41,855 bases of DNA from Treponema sp. (GCA_031280125.1 JAITHE010000137.1:1-41855); one strand, 5' to 3'. Counted from the first letter of the stretch, positions 7,222 through 16,347 are shown. The notes: generated by a model not told the origin, from the sequence alone. A program made the numbers and translations.

Positions 7222-9288
7222 CTAGGATTCGGTACGGTACTTTTCCACTTTTTCCTTTAACTCTTCCGACATGCCGTTGAGGCTGTCGGCGATTTTGGAG
7301 GTGGAAGAGGTGGCCACCACAAACTGTTTTACCCCGGCGGATATTTCCTTGAGGGCGCTGAAGATTTGGGACGATGCCAGTTCCTGCTGCTTGCTGAGGT
7401 TGGAAATCTGCTGGGACCGGGTCGCCACATTTTGAGAATTTTCCACGATATGTTCAAAAACGGTTTTCTGTTCACTCATCCTTTCGTAGCCCAGTTCAAT
7501 CTGCCTGGAACCATTGTTGGCTTCGGCGATTAGGGCCTGGGAAGCCCCCTGGACCTCTTCGATTTTCTGCTTGATTTCCCTGGTAGATTCCACCACATTG
7601 TCCGCAAAGCGCCTGATCTCGGCGGCCACCACGGAAAACCGGGCCCCCGCTTCTCCGGAAGAGGAAGCCTCCAGGGAAGCGTTGAAGGCGATGAGTTTGG
7701 TCTGATCGGCGATACCGTCGATGATACGGATCGCCTCACTGATCCGGATAATCATCTCCGAAAGGTTGCGGATCTCGCTGATGATCTTTTGGTTTTGCTC
7801 CCGGATATCTTCCATCATGGCATGGTTCGCCTCCCGCAGTTCCGCTCCCTTGCTGGAAAGATCCTGGGTCTGGCTGGCAAGCTGGGCTACTTCGGTGGTT
7901 TTCAAGGCGATCTGTTCGGAAAGGTTCTTGCTGCTTTCCATGGTACTGACAATCTCGCTGACACTCGCCGACTGTTCGTTGGCGGTGGTGGTGATCTCCT
8001 TTGAGGAAGAAGAAAGATCGTAGACCGAATTCGCCACAAGCTGGGCGCTCTGTTTGAATGAGCCGAAGGTGGAACGGAGTATGTTAAGAAAACCGTTAAA
8101 GGCTCCCATTAATTCGCCGAATTCATCCCGGGAGGCCACTTCCAGGGAGAGGGTCAAATCGTTTTCGTGGAGCCCTCTGAACAGGGCGTTGAGACTCCTG
8201 ACGGAACGGTTGATGTCCAGGGTGCTTATAAACACAAAAACGCAGGCAAGAAGCAGCGGTACAACGGCGGCGGCAAGATACAGGGCAAGCCGTCTCCGGG
8301 CGACGGCGGTGTTACGCCGCACCAGTTCATCCAGATGATCCAGTACGCCGCTCCAGAGCCGGCAGACGGCTCCGTTAAGGGTGGACACCCCCGCAAGACA
8401 TTCCGCGGCGCCCGCGGGATTGGCGACGTTAAACCCAAACATGCGGCTGTATATATCCGCCAGATCCGAAGCGGCCCTCCGGTAGCGGCCAAAATCTTCC
8501 GCCAAATTCCCCCCGTCTTCCAGGGGCGTTTCCAGGCTGTTTTCAATCCGCTCTTTATCAGATGCAAAGAGGGACCGGTTGTTCCAGATTATTTGCCAGT
8601 CGGCGCTGGGAAGCATGGGAACGGTGAGGGAATGGGGAGCGCCCTCAAAGGGCTTTTGGTTTGCCCGGCGGCCCTGGGCCTGGGCTTCGGCCAGTTCCCT
8701 GTTCCACCGCAATACGTTGGCTTCCGCCTGGTGGAGACCCCGGCGGAGGAGGTTCCCCGTGGACATGAGCCGCATGGACGTTTCCGGGAGGCCGCTCATT
8801 GCCGAATCGATAAAGTAATAGGCATCCATATCTGAAACCAGGATCAGGGAGGATTGTTCCCCAATCCATCCGGTGAGCTTTCTTACGGAGGTGCAGAAAT
8901 CCAGGTAGCCCTGAAAAAGTTCCTCATCGTCCTTCCCGGTTTTTTTGAGGGCCCCCCAGGCGGCGGCAAGATCCGGCGGTTCCCCCCCGGCAGCCTTGTA
9001 ACGTTTCAGTTCCCGTTCCAGGGTTCTAATTGCCCCGTCTATCTCCCCGCCGAGGTCCCCCAAATCGCCCTCTTCCAGGCCCAGATACACGTTAAGGTAT
9101 TCCGGCGCCCTTTGCATAAGGGTTACTGCGGGACGGATTGCGGAGATTCCGTTATGTTCGTCCAGGTTTTTTTGAATCGCCGCTGCGGTACCGTACCAGA
9201 TAAAAAAAAGCATGATCCCCACGGGGATCAGAAAAACCGCGCTGGAAATGATCAGCTTGGTGGAAATTTTTAACCGGGAAAAGAACAT
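7222..9288 (-). CDS. Methyl-accepting chemotaxis protein
   Basis: Membrane chemoreceptor of the cluster. The 688 residues show TM1 (about 10-32), a long mostly helical extracytoplasmic domain (about 33-340), TM2 (ALYLAAAVVPLLLACVFVF, about 340-360), a HAMP domain (DINRSVRSLNALFRGL onward) and a coiled-coil signalling domain. The tip reads IADQTKLIAFNASLEASSSGE and RFSVVAAEIRRFADN, diverged in the same way as in the neighbouring short MCP, which suggests both dock to the same dedicated CheA/CheW pair. ATG at 9288 has an excellent AAGGAGG upstream. It overlaps the end of cheR by 19 nt. The ligand cannot be inferred: the sensor region matches no domain that I recognise. Confidence 0.92.
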   Translation of the reverse strand: MFFSRLKISTKLIISSAVFLIPVGIMLFFIWYGTAAAIQKNLDEHNGISAIRPAVTLMQRAPEYLNVYLGLEEGDLGDLGGEIDGAIRTLERELKRYKAAGGEPPDLAAAWGALKKTGKDDEELFQGYLDFCTSVRKLTGWIGEQSSLILVSDMDAYYFIDSAMSGLPETSMRLMSTGNLLRRGLHQAEANVLRWNRELAEAQAQGRRANQKPFEGAPHSLTVPMLPSADWQIIWNNRSLFASDKERIENSLETPLEDGGNLAEDFGRYRRAASDLADIYSRMFGFNVANPAGAAECLAGVSTLNGAVCRLWSGVLDHLDELVRRNTAVARRRLALYLAAAVVPLLLACVFVFISTLDINRSVRSLNALFRGLHENDLTLSLEVASRDEFGELMGAFNGFLNILRSTFGSFKQSAQLVANSVYDLSSSSKEITTTANEQSASVSEIVSTMESSKNLSEQIALKTTEVAQLASQTQDLSSKGAELREANHAMMEDIREQNQKIISEIRNLSEMIIRISEAIRIIDGIADQTKLIAFNASLEASSSGEAGARFSVVAAEIRRFADNVVESTREIKQKIEEVQGASQALIAEANNGSRQIELGYERMSEQKTVFEHIVENSQNVATRSQQISNLSKQQELASSQIFSALKEISAGVKQFVVATSSTSKIADSLNGMSEELKEKVEKYRTES

Positions 9289-10667
9289 GGATCCTCCTTT
9301 TCGGCGTTCCCCTTTGAAAGCGCTCCCAGATAATAGTCCGGGGAAAAGCCCCCGATAAAGACCTCGTAGTGCATCTCCCTGGTACGCTCGATGCTTTTCA
9401 GGGCATGGGCGGCCCGGTGTTTCCTCACCGCCTCCACCGGAGCCAGAAAACTGAGCCGGTAACAGGCGGGCCAGAAAAGGCCGTTTTTATCAAGGGAAAT
9501 TTTATAATGAAATTCCGCTTCTGTAAACATGTCCTGGAAGAAAAAATACTCCCCCCGCAGAAAAGAGGTAAAGGAGGATCCGTTCCGGGTTTCCAGAAAA
9601 TCCAGCACCGGGCCGGCGGCGGCAAAATGCCCGCGGCCAAGAAGGCGCAGCGCCGAAGCGGCAAGCTGGTCCCCGTTGAACCCTTCCGGCTTCCCTTCCC
9701 CCTTCTGGAAACGGCCTTCAAGATCCGCGGCCTCCTCTTCCCGGGCCAGGATGCCGCCGACGCCGGCGGCATCAATATCCAGATTCTTTTTTGCCGGCCC
9801 CTCGGCGCCGGCAGCCCTTGGACGGACCGGAGCCGAACCGGCGGGGAAATTGGAAACGGACGGGAAGGCCCTGGCAGGACAGTCAAAAACGGCGGATCCC
9901 TCCGGAATTTTTTCAAAGTAAAACAGACCGGCGTGGTTTTTTTCCGCCAGGGCTGAATGGTTTACCCCGGCGGTTTCGGAAACCCCCACGATAAGTTTCC
10001 CCCCTTCCGCCAGGGCGCCGGCCAGGTTGGAAAGAACCCGTTCCCTTCCCCGGGGGGAAAAATAGATCCAGGCGTTCCGGAAAAAAATTATGTCGTAGCC
10101 CTCCTTGGGAAGATCCTCCATAAGGTTATGCACAAAAAAACGGATATTCTTTTTTAGGGCTTCCCTTACGGCGTAATGGTTCCCCCGGGTTTCCAGCCAG
10201 GAACCGGCCAAAAACCGGAAACCGTTTCCGTCTTCCCTGAGGCTGTGAGGGCCGTAGACCCCCCCCTTGGCGGTCTCGATAACCCGGGGGTTGATGTCAA
10301 AGGCGTCAATGCCGTAAGCAAGGAGTTTTCCAGTCCGGTTATATTCTTCAATTACCATGGCGATGCTGTAGGCTTCGCAGCCCGTTGAAACGGCGGCGCA
10401 ACAGATCCGCAGAGGGCCTTCAAAGGAGGGCAGCAGCGTCCGCAGAAACCTGAAATGATCCTCTTCCCGGAAAAAGTAGGTTTCGTTTACCGTAAGAAAA
10501 AGGGACGCCTCCCCCGAATCAAAAAGGGTTTCCAGGGTCCGGGGATTTCCCTCTTTCCGGCTTTTACGGCAAAAGGACTCCAGTTTTTCCAGGGCGTCTT
10601 CATCGGCCCTGATACCCAGGCGCTCTTCCGCGGCAAGGGACAGGGCGGACCGCAGGGGCGGGGTCAC
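9270..10667 (-). CDS. cheR: CheR-type MCP glutamate methyltransferase with C-terminal TPR-like region
   Basis: Transfers methyl groups from S-adenosylmethionine to receptor glutamates. The 465 residues show the CheR N-terminal helical domain, the conserved NETYFFR (61-67), a SAM-binding motif I diverged to CCAAVSTGCEAYSIAM (89-104; families usually have STGEEPYS, so C97 and A99 are changed), IDAFDINPRVIETAKGGVYG and the motif IIFFRNAWIYFSPRGRERVL. Past about residue 300 comes a linker with a palindrome, then a helical TPR-like region (about 345-430). CheR-TPR fusions are typical of non-flagellar chemosensory systems. The GTG start overlaps the cheB stop in a GTGA junction, implying coupling. 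Confidence 0.92.
   Translation of the reverse strand: MTPPLRSALSLAAEERLGIRADEDALEKLESFCRKSRKEGNPRTLETLFDSGEASLFLTVNETYFFREEDHFRFLRTLLPSFEGPLRICCAAVSTGCEAYSIAMVIEEYNRTGKLLAYGIDAFDINPRVIETAKGGVYGPHSLREDGNGFRFLAGSWLETRGNHYAVREALKKNIRFFVHNLMEDLPKEGYDIIFFRNAWIYFSPRGRERVLSNLAGALAEGGKLIVGVSETAGVNHSALAEKNHAGLFYFEKIPEGSAVFDCPARAFPSVSNFPAGSAPVRPRAAGAEGPAKKNLDIDAAGVGGILAREEEAADLEGRFQKGEGKPEGFNGDQLAASALRLLGRGHFAAAGPVLDFLETRNGSSFTSFLRGEYFFFQDMFTEAEFHYKISLDKNGLFWPACYRLSFLAPVEAVRKHRAAHALKSIERTREMHYEVFIGGFSPDYYLGALSKGNAEKEDPCSFPG
9750..9773. repeat. Palindrome inside the cheR linker
   Basis: Perfect 10-bp arms (GATGCCGCCG at 9750-9759, its complement at 9764-9773) around an ACGC loop. It falls near codon 300 of cheR, in the linker between the methyltransferase and TPR-like parts. 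G+C-rich coding sequence could produce it by chance. Confidence 0.6.
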
Positions 10668-11683
10668 CGGAAATCTCTAACCAGGGCGTCGAGCCGGGGG
10701 GGTATTTTTTCCAGGGAAAGAACCATATCCACACAGCCCGTTTCCGCCGCCGCCCTGGGCATGCCGTAGATGAGGGAACTGTCCTCGTCCTGGGCCAGGG
10801 TAACGCCCCCCGATTCCCGGACCAGCCGGGTTCCCGCGGCGCCGTCGCTGCCCATGCCGGTAAGGACCACAGAAACGAGGGCTTCCCCAAGGCTTTCGGC
10901 GGCGCTTTTGAACAGTACATCCGCCGCCGGTTTCTGGTTGTTTTCCGGACTGCCGTCGTCGTGGACCAGAAAAAGCTCTCCCTTCCGTTTTTCCAGGAGC
11001 AGGTGCCGGTCGGTTTGGGCGATATAAACTCTGCCGGGTCTGGGTCGCTCCCCTTCTTCGGCAAGTTTTACCTCCAAGGGGGTATAGGTATCGAGCCACT
11101 GGGCAAAGCCTTTGTCGAAACCAGACGAATTATGCTGTACTACAACCACCGGTACGGGAAAATCCGCGGGGAGGAGGGAAAAAAAAGTTGACAGTGCCCT
11201 GGGCCCTCCGGTGGAAGAGGCGACAACCACCGCATCTATCTTTCTTTTCTCCGGCGGCCTGACCGCTGCTTCGGCGTCCTCCCCCCGTTTCCGCGTCTTG
11301 ACGCCGCTGATTCGCTTAAGGGTTTCATAGATCTCCCGCCGCCTGTCCGGATCCATGGAAGAAGCAAAGGTATCCTTGGGATAAAATTCCAGGGCTCCCC
11401 GGACAGTGGCCTCATAGGCGGTTTTTGCCGTATCCAGGCTGGTGATGACCACAATGGGAACCGCGGTTTTTTTCATCACCTCTTCTATTACCTGAAGGCC
11501 GTTCATTTTGGGCATTTCAATGTCCAGGGTTACCAGATCGGGATTCAGGGAAAGAATCTTTTCCACCCCGTCTTCCCCGTCCACCGCCTCGCCGATGATC
11601 CTGAAAAAACCTCCCCCTTCAAGAAAATCCCTGAGGATATCCCGGGCCAAAGGGCTGTCGTCTACGATCAGGGTATTAATCAC
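10664..11683 (-). CDS. cheB: Chemotaxis protein-glutamate methylesterase CheB
   Basis: Phosphorylation-activated demethylase (and often deamidase) for the receptors, opposing CheR. The 339 residues show a receiver domain (1-120; D54 in LDIEMPKMNG) and a methylesterase domain with the catalytic serine in VVASSTGGP (S157 by position), H184 in VVQHNSSGF and D280 in LTGMGSDGAAG, the complete triad. Length is standard for the family. The GTG start at 11683 overlaps the upstream CheW-like gene by 8 nt, and the stop overlaps cheR by 4 nt. Presence of cheB and cheR together says that this array adapts by methylation. Confidence 0.95.
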   Translation of the reverse strand: MINTLIVDDSPLARDILRDFLEGGGFFRIIGEAVDGEDGVEKILSLNPDLVTLDIEMPKMNGLQVIEEVMKKTAVPIVVITSLDTAKTAYEATVRGALEFYPKDTFASSMDPDRRREIYETLKRISGVKTRKRGEDAEAAVRPPEKRKIDAVVVASSTGGPRALSTFFSLLPADFPVPVVVVQHNSSGFDKGFAQWLDTYTPLEVKLAEEGERPRPGRVYIAQTDRHLLLEKRKGELFLVHDDGSPENNQKPAADVLFKSAAESLGEALVSVVLTGMGSDGAAGTRLVRESGGVTLAQDEDSSLIYGMPRAAAETGCVDMVLSLEKIPPRLDALVRDFR

Positions 11684-12059
11684 GGCAAAACTCCACCAGT
11701 TTCTCCGTATCGAGGATCAGGATCATATCGTTTCCGGCGAAAAAAATGCCGCTGAAACAGGAAAGGGCCCCCGCTATGGCTCCGGGCAGGGGGTATATGC
11801 TTTTTTCGGGCACTTCGACATCCGTATCGATCCGGGGAACGAGGAGGATCCCGCGGTTCCCCCGGGCATTTTTTAACACCACACCGTGGGGAGCGGGAAG
11901 AAATTTCTTTTTAAGCAGCACGGGCAGGGATATAAAGGATTCGTTCCCTTCCGTTTCAAACAGATGATCCTGTTTTCGGAAAGCGGGAATTATCCGCCCG
12001 GTCCGGTCCGCCGGTATGCCTATCCTTGTTTCTCCCATGGCGCATAAAAAAAACCGCAT
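11676..12059 (-). CDS. Small CheW-like protein
   Basis: A 127-residue protein lying between cheW and cheB. Hydrophobic strand pattern and position suggest a diverged CheW fold: MRFFLCAMGETRIGIPADRTGRIIP resembles the CheW start '(F)xLxxxxxxxAIPxxxVxEI', and the end DMILILDTEKLVEF resembles the 'xxxxLLDxxxLL' close of CheW domains. It lacks the usual PP.(V/I)RG(I/V) loop. Its role may be to bridge the second, sensor-less MCP to the kinase, but that is inference. A purine-rich AAAGGAAAGGGG lies just before the ATG; the gene starts 11 nt after the cheW stop. Confidence 0.7.
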   Translation of the reverse strand: MRFFLCAMGETRIGIPADRTGRIIPAFRKQDHLFETEGNESFISLPVLLKKKFLPAPHGVVLKNARGNRGILLVPRIDTDVEVPEKSIYPLPGAIAGALSCFSGIFFAGNDMILILDTEKLVEFCRD

Positions 12060-12070
12060 ACCCCTTTCCT

Positions 12071-12562
12071 TTAGCCTTCAAAATCCTTTTTGATTTGATT
12101 GACAAGCTCATCCAGGGCCAGGCAAAAAACGTGGTTCCCCTTCCATTCAAAGGACGCGGCGATTAATCCCGAAGGAAGCTCCTGCGAATCCTCCTGTTCA
12201 ACCTGAAGCAGGGATTCGGGCGGGATATCGGCAATGTCCGTTACATCGTCGATGAGGAAAGCCAGCCGGTCCACCTTTTCCTTAAGGACAATGAGCTTGG
12301 CCGCGGCGGAAAACGTTTTCAGGAGCAGGAAACCTATGTCGATAAGGGCGTAGGGTATGGAATAACGGTTGATGATCCCCCGCACATACGGAGGCACAAG
12401 CGGCAGGGGAAAGACCTTTTCCAGGGCAGCCGCTTCGCCTATCAGTTTTGCAGGCAGGGCGTAACGCCGTTCCTGGATGGTAAAAACAAGATATTTTTCC
12501 GTACCGGCGGAACTTTCGGGACCGGCGGAGGGGGAATTCTCTTCCCCGGTGTTTTCGCTCAT
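12071..12562 (-). CDS. cheW: CheW adaptor protein
   Basis: Couples receptors to the kinase at the membrane array. The 163 residues (from MSENTGE) contain a CheW domain: KYLVFTIQERRYALPAKLIGEA, the landmark LPLVPPYVRGIINRYSIPYALIDIG, AKLIVLKEKVDRLAFLIDDVTDIADI and a closing FCLALDELVNQ. An in-frame TTG at 12598 would add 12 residues, but it falls in the predicted promoter; ATG at 12562 coincides with the predicted transcription start. No Shine-Dalgarno precedes this ATG. First gene of the chemosensory run, 40 nt after comF. Confidence 0.9.
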   Translation of the reverse strand: MSENTGEENSPSAGPESSAGTEKYLVFTIQERRYALPAKLIGEAAALEKVFPLPLVPPYVRGIINRYSIPYALIDIGFLLLKTFSAAAKLIVLKEKVDRLAFLIDDVTDIADIPPESLLQVEQEDSQELPSGLIAASFEWKGNHVFCLALDELVNQIKKDFEG

Positions 12563-12568
12563 GGCAGC

Positions 12569-12598
12569 AGTATACCACAGCTTGTTTTTTGTTCGCAA
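12569..12598 (-). promoter_or_regulatory. Putative promoter giving a leaderless cheW mRNA
   Basis: Minus strand TTGCGA (12598-12593), 18-nt spacer, TATACT (12574-12569). Counting 7 nt from the end of the -10 places +1 at 12562, the A of the cheW ATG. The -35 match is moderate. Confidence 0.45.
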
Positions 12599-12601
12599 TC
12601 G

Positions 12602-13519
12602 CTAATCGTAAAAAAGGCAGAGTCCGTAGACCCGTTCCGCTCCCCTGTTTTTCAAGGCTTCGGCGCAGGCGTCCAGGGTAGATCCTGTGGTATACACGTC
12701 ATCGAATACCAGGGCCGTTTTGGGGACCGGATAAGCTTTTCCCTGGAGGCTTCCTTCCGCCGTTCCAGCCTTTCCCGGTCCTTCCTTGAAGAAATTCGCC
12801 TGGAAGAATCGCGGCCCTTCCTTTACCGTAATCCGGCCCTTCAGGTTACTCCTCCGCCTTTCCCTGTTCAGTTCCTTTTGGTTCTCCGAGGAAAGCCGTT
12901 TTAGGCAGCGGCGGACCGGCGGATCCGCTCCGTGCCGTTCCAAAAGCCGGGCAAGATAATCGATCTGATCCCAGCCGGTTTTTTTTATCTTCCCCGGCCT
13001 GGGTGGAACCGGGATCCAGCATTCCGGCTGCCCTGAGGTTGCGGGAAACAGCATCTTGTACCCCCGCAGAAGCTGTTTCGCAAAAAAATTCCCCAGGCTG
13101 AGCCTTCGGCCGAATTTATAGGCCCGCAAAAGGTTCCGGTATGTTCCCGCATAGGGGAATAGGGACAGCGCCCGGTCAAAAGAACGGGACGGCCCGTTCC
13201 GGCAGGAAAGGCAGGTTTCCCTTTCGGATATAAGGGGACGGCCGCAGAGGGAACAGCGCCGTCCGGTATCCGGTTCCGGCATCAGGGATTCCAGGTTTTT
13301 CCGGCAGGGAGCGCAGAGACCGTAAAAGGCCCCGGCGCCGCTTTCCAGGATTTTACCGCAAAGGGTGCAGCCTTCGGGGAAAAGCCTTTCCTGAAGGAAG
13401 GCAAAAAGATAGGTTCCCCGGAAAGGAAGATCTCTTTGGACGGCTCCCAGGGGGGGAAGGTTTAACCAGGGGAACTTTGCTGAAAAAAAACAGCGGCCTA
13501 AAGGCCATGGGGAGTTCAT
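12602..13519 (-). CDS. comF: ComF family phosphoribosyltransferase-like protein
   Basis: ComFC-type proteins are linked to DNA uptake in competent bacteria, but in many lineages their role is unknown. The 305 residues show a double CxxC zinc-finger region (FPEGCTLCGK, GLCAPCRKNLE, RRCSLCGRP, TCLSCRNG, about 50-115), the motif YAGTYRNLLRAYKFGRRLSLG and a PRPP-binding loop ALVFDDVYTTGSTLDAC. The first 50 residues precede the part shared by the family, and the ATG at 13519 has only a weak ribosome site, so the true start may lie further in. It sits 84 nt after mutS and just ahead of cheW, in the same direction. Confidence 0.88.
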   Translation of the reverse strand: MNSPWPLGRCFFSAKFPWLNLPPLGAVQRDLPFRGTYLFAFLQERLFPEGCTLCGKILESGAGAFYGLCAPCRKNLESLMPEPDTGRRCSLCGRPLISERETCLSCRNGPSRSFDRALSLFPYAGTYRNLLRAYKFGRRLSLGNFFAKQLLRGYKMLFPATSGQPECWIPVPPRPGKIKKTGWDQIDYLARLLERHGADPPVRRCLKRLSSENQKELNRERRRSNLKGRITVKEGPRFFQANFFKEGPGKAGTAEGSLQGKAYPVPKTALVFDDVYTTGSTLDACAEALKNRGAERVYGLCLFYD

Positions 13520-13603
13520 ATTTCTTACAGGGCATTATCCGGCAGGGCGCTTGCGTGGGAAGGGTCCCGCCGGTCCGGCATGTTTTCCGCCTTCCGGTGG
13601 GAT

Positions 13604-16315
13604 CTAATCAAAGAGGGAAGGCAGTTCCACCGGAGAACGGCGGGCGGGTTCCGTTTCCGCCGGTTTTTCTTTCAGGATCTTTTTCCACCGGTGCATCTTT
13701 TCCAGAGCTTCTAAGGGGGTGATGGCATTGGGATCCATGGCGTTGAATTCCCGGACGATGGCCTCTACCGCCCGGGAATTCCCTTTTTCCGCGGCGGCAG
13801 GCCGTCCGTCCTGGGGGGGGCGTGCCGCGGCCTCCCCAGGACGGATTCCGTCATTGCTCCGGACGCCTTTTATTATGGAAGCGGCCCTTTCCACCACCTC
13901 CGGCGGAAGACCCGCCAGGGCGGCGGCATGGAGGCCGTAGGATTCGGCGGCGGGGCCTTCCCTGAGTTTACGGAGAAAAAAGATTCCGCCGTCCCTTTCC
14001 AGTACATCCATGGAACGGTTCGTCAGGCCCGGATGTTCCATCCGGGAAAGTTCATGAAAATGGGTGGCAAAGAGGGTTCTGCATCTGATCCGTTCCAGAA
14101 GATCTTCACAAACCGCCTGGGCGATGGCTAGGCCGTCGACGGTACCCGTACCCCGGCCTACTTCATCCATGATTACCAGGCTGCGCTCCGTGGCGGTACG
14201 GAGGATGTGGGCGGTTTCAGTCATCTCCACCAGGAAAGTTGACTCTCCCCGGGCCAGGTTATCCGAGGCCCCTACCCGGCAGTAGATCCGGTCGGTAACG
14301 CCGATTCGGGCTTCCCGGGCAGGAACAAAGCTGCCGATCTGGGCCATGATGGTGATCAACGCCGCCTGCCTGAGGTAGGTTGATTTTCCCGCCATGTTGG
14401 GTCCGGTGATCAGGGCGAAAAAAACGCTTCCCTTAGGAGGGGATCCTGCCTGGGGGAGTTCCCCCCGGACCTCCAGGCAGAGATCGTTGGGGATAAATTC
14501 TCCCCCGGGCAGGTAGGCTTCCACCACCGGGTGGCGGCCTTCGCTGACAATGATCCTGTTTTCCTCGTCAACCAGTGGACGGATCCATCCCCTAATAGTG
14601 GCGGCCCAGGCAAAAGACTGGGCCGTATCCAGTTCTGCGATAAGCCTCGCCGCGGCCGCAATACGGGAAAGTTGGGCCTTGACCTTTTCCCGGAGTGCCA
14701 GAAAAAGACATTTTTCCAGTTCGGCGATCCTGCCGGAGGCGCCGTTGATATCCGACTCCAGTTTCGCTAGTTTTTCCGTACTGAACCGTTCACCCCCGGT
14801 TATTCCCTGGCGTCGGATAAAATAGGAGGGAACCCGGGACAGGTTGGCCTTGGTTACCTCAAAAAAATAACCGATGAGCCGGTTGTAACGTATTTTTAGG
14901 CTCGTTATGCCGGTGGCCTTTTTTTCCGTTTCCAGGTATTTCTCAAGAAGCTGCCGTCCCTGGTCCTTGAGGCCCCGGAGCCGGTCAAGTCCGGCATCGT
15001 ATCCGTCCCGGATAAGCTCTCCCTCGGTGAGGAGGTTGGATGGATTTTCACAGAGGCCCTTTTCCAGCAGGTCCCGGGTTTCCTCCAGGACAAGAAAATC
15101 ACCGGCGTTGAATGCGGCGGCTTCCTTCGACTCAAAGAGGCCCCCGGTTGTTTCCAGCGCCGCTTTTTGCAGGCACCCCAAATTCGCCAGGGCGTTTTTA
15201 ATGGAGGACATATCCTTACCGTGGGCTTTGTCCATGGCAAGCCGGGAAGAAAGGCGTTCCAGATCCGGGGTTTTCGCCAAAAGGCCCCGCAGGACTGCCA
15301 GCTTTTCCTGGTCCCGGTAAAACCGCTCCACCATGTCCAGCCGGCGGTCTATGGCCGGAACTTCCTTCAAGGGATGGAGCAGCCTGCGCCGGAGGAGACG
15401 CCTTCCCATGGATGTCCTGGTTTCATCCAGTACCTCCAGCAAGGAATAACGTTCCGTTCCATCCCGGAGATTTTTTACCAATTCCAGATTGTATTGGGAT
15501 GATTCATCGATACCCACAAATTCGTCCCCGCCGTAAACAGTAAGGGTCCTGACATGGGGAATGAGACTTTTGGCCGTTTCGTCGAGGTAATCCAAAAGGG
15601 CCCCGGCGGCGGTGATCTCCGGGGAATTATCTTCCAGGCCGAACCCCTTTAGGTTTGCCGTACCGAACTGTTTTTTAAGCCGTTCCCGGGACCGGGCAGG
15701 ATCGAAAAGCCAGTCCGCCCAGCGGTTCAACACCAGGTTCGGTCTGCCCAGGATCCTCGCTGCCAGTTCCGGGTTTTCTTCCAGCAGGGATTCACAGGCA
15801 ATCATCTCCCTGATCTCCAGCCGTTCCATCTCAAGGCCCAGCCTCATTGTTCCCTCTTCAAAGGGAAAGGAGCTTGCATAAAAACCGCCTGTGGACAGAT
15901 CGATGTAGGAAAAGGAGATACTCCCCCCCGAAGCGGCTAGGGAAGCCAGATAGTTGGCCCTGCCCTGTTCAAGAAAGTCTTCGTCAACAGTGGTCCCGGG
16001 GGTGATGATCTCCACCACCCGGCGGTCCATGAGTTTTACCCTGCCCGGCCCGGAAAGCTGCTCACAGATTGCTATTTTTTTTCCCAGCCGGAGGAGGCGG
16101 GCGATGTATGTCCTGGCGGCATGGTAGGGCAGACCGCACATGGGGAGGCCGTTTCGGCTGGTAAGGGTGAGGCTTAAAAGCGAAGACACCTCCAGGGCGT
16201 CTTCCGCAAACATTTCGTAAAAATCCCCAAGCCTGAAAAAAAGTACGCTGTCCTGATGCTCTCGTTTGATGCGGTTGTACTGATCCAGCATGGGGCTAGT
16301 TCCCGTTTTTCCCAT
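13604..16315 (-). CDS. mutS: DNA mismatch repair protein MutS
   Basis: Recognises mismatches and starts repair. The 903 residues have the mismatch-binding FYE motif in FFRLGDFYEMFAEDA (about residue 32), connector, core (RTSMGRRLLRRRLLHPL) and clamp domains, and a C-terminal ATPase with Walker A ITGPNMAGKSTYLRQ, Walker B LVIMDEVGRGTGTVDG and the signature ARGESTFLVEM. The end PVELPSLFD resembles the short beta-clamp-binding tails of bacterial MutS. Length is a little above the typical 850-880. It follows skp by 32 nt in the tamB-bamA-skp-mutS order also found in Treponema pallidum (TP0325-TP0328). Confidence 0.97.
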   Translation of the reverse strand: MGKTGTSPMLDQYNRIKREHQDSVLFFRLGDFYEMFAEDALEVSSLLSLTLTSRNGLPMCGLPYHAARTYIARLLRLGKKIAICEQLSGPGRVKLMDRRVVEIITPGTTVDEDFLEQGRANYLASLAASGGSISFSYIDLSTGGFYASSFPFEEGTMRLGLEMERLEIREMIACESLLEENPELAARILGRPNLVLNRWADWLFDPARSRERLKKQFGTANLKGFGLEDNSPEITAAGALLDYLDETAKSLIPHVRTLTVYGGDEFVGIDESSQYNLELVKNLRDGTERYSLLEVLDETRTSMGRRLLRRRLLHPLKEVPAIDRRLDMVERFYRDQEKLAVLRGLLAKTPDLERLSSRLAMDKAHGKDMSSIKNALANLGCLQKAALETTGGLFESKEAAAFNAGDFLVLEETRDLLEKGLCENPSNLLTEGELIRDGYDAGLDRLRGLKDQGRQLLEKYLETEKKATGITSLKIRYNRLIGYFFEVTKANLSRVPSYFIRRQGITGGERFSTEKLAKLESDINGASGRIAELEKCLFLALREKVKAQLSRIAAAARLIAELDTAQSFAWAATIRGWIRPLVDEENRIIVSEGRHPVVEAYLPGGEFIPNDLCLEVRGELPQAGSPPKGSVFFALITGPNMAGKSTYLRQAALITIMAQIGSFVPAREARIGVTDRIYCRVGASDNLARGESTFLVEMTETAHILRTATERSLVIMDEVGRGTGTVDGLAIAQAVCEDLLERIRCRTLFATHFHELSRMEHPGLTNRSMDVLERDGGIFFLRKLREGPAAESYGLHAAALAGLPPEVVERAASIIKGVRSNDGIRPGEAAARPPQDGRPAAAEKGNSRAVEAIVREFNAMDPNAITPLEALEKMHRWKKILKEKPAETEPARRSPVELPSLFD

Positions 16316-16347
16316 CCTGAATGTCCAGGCGGACTGGTTCGCCCCTG

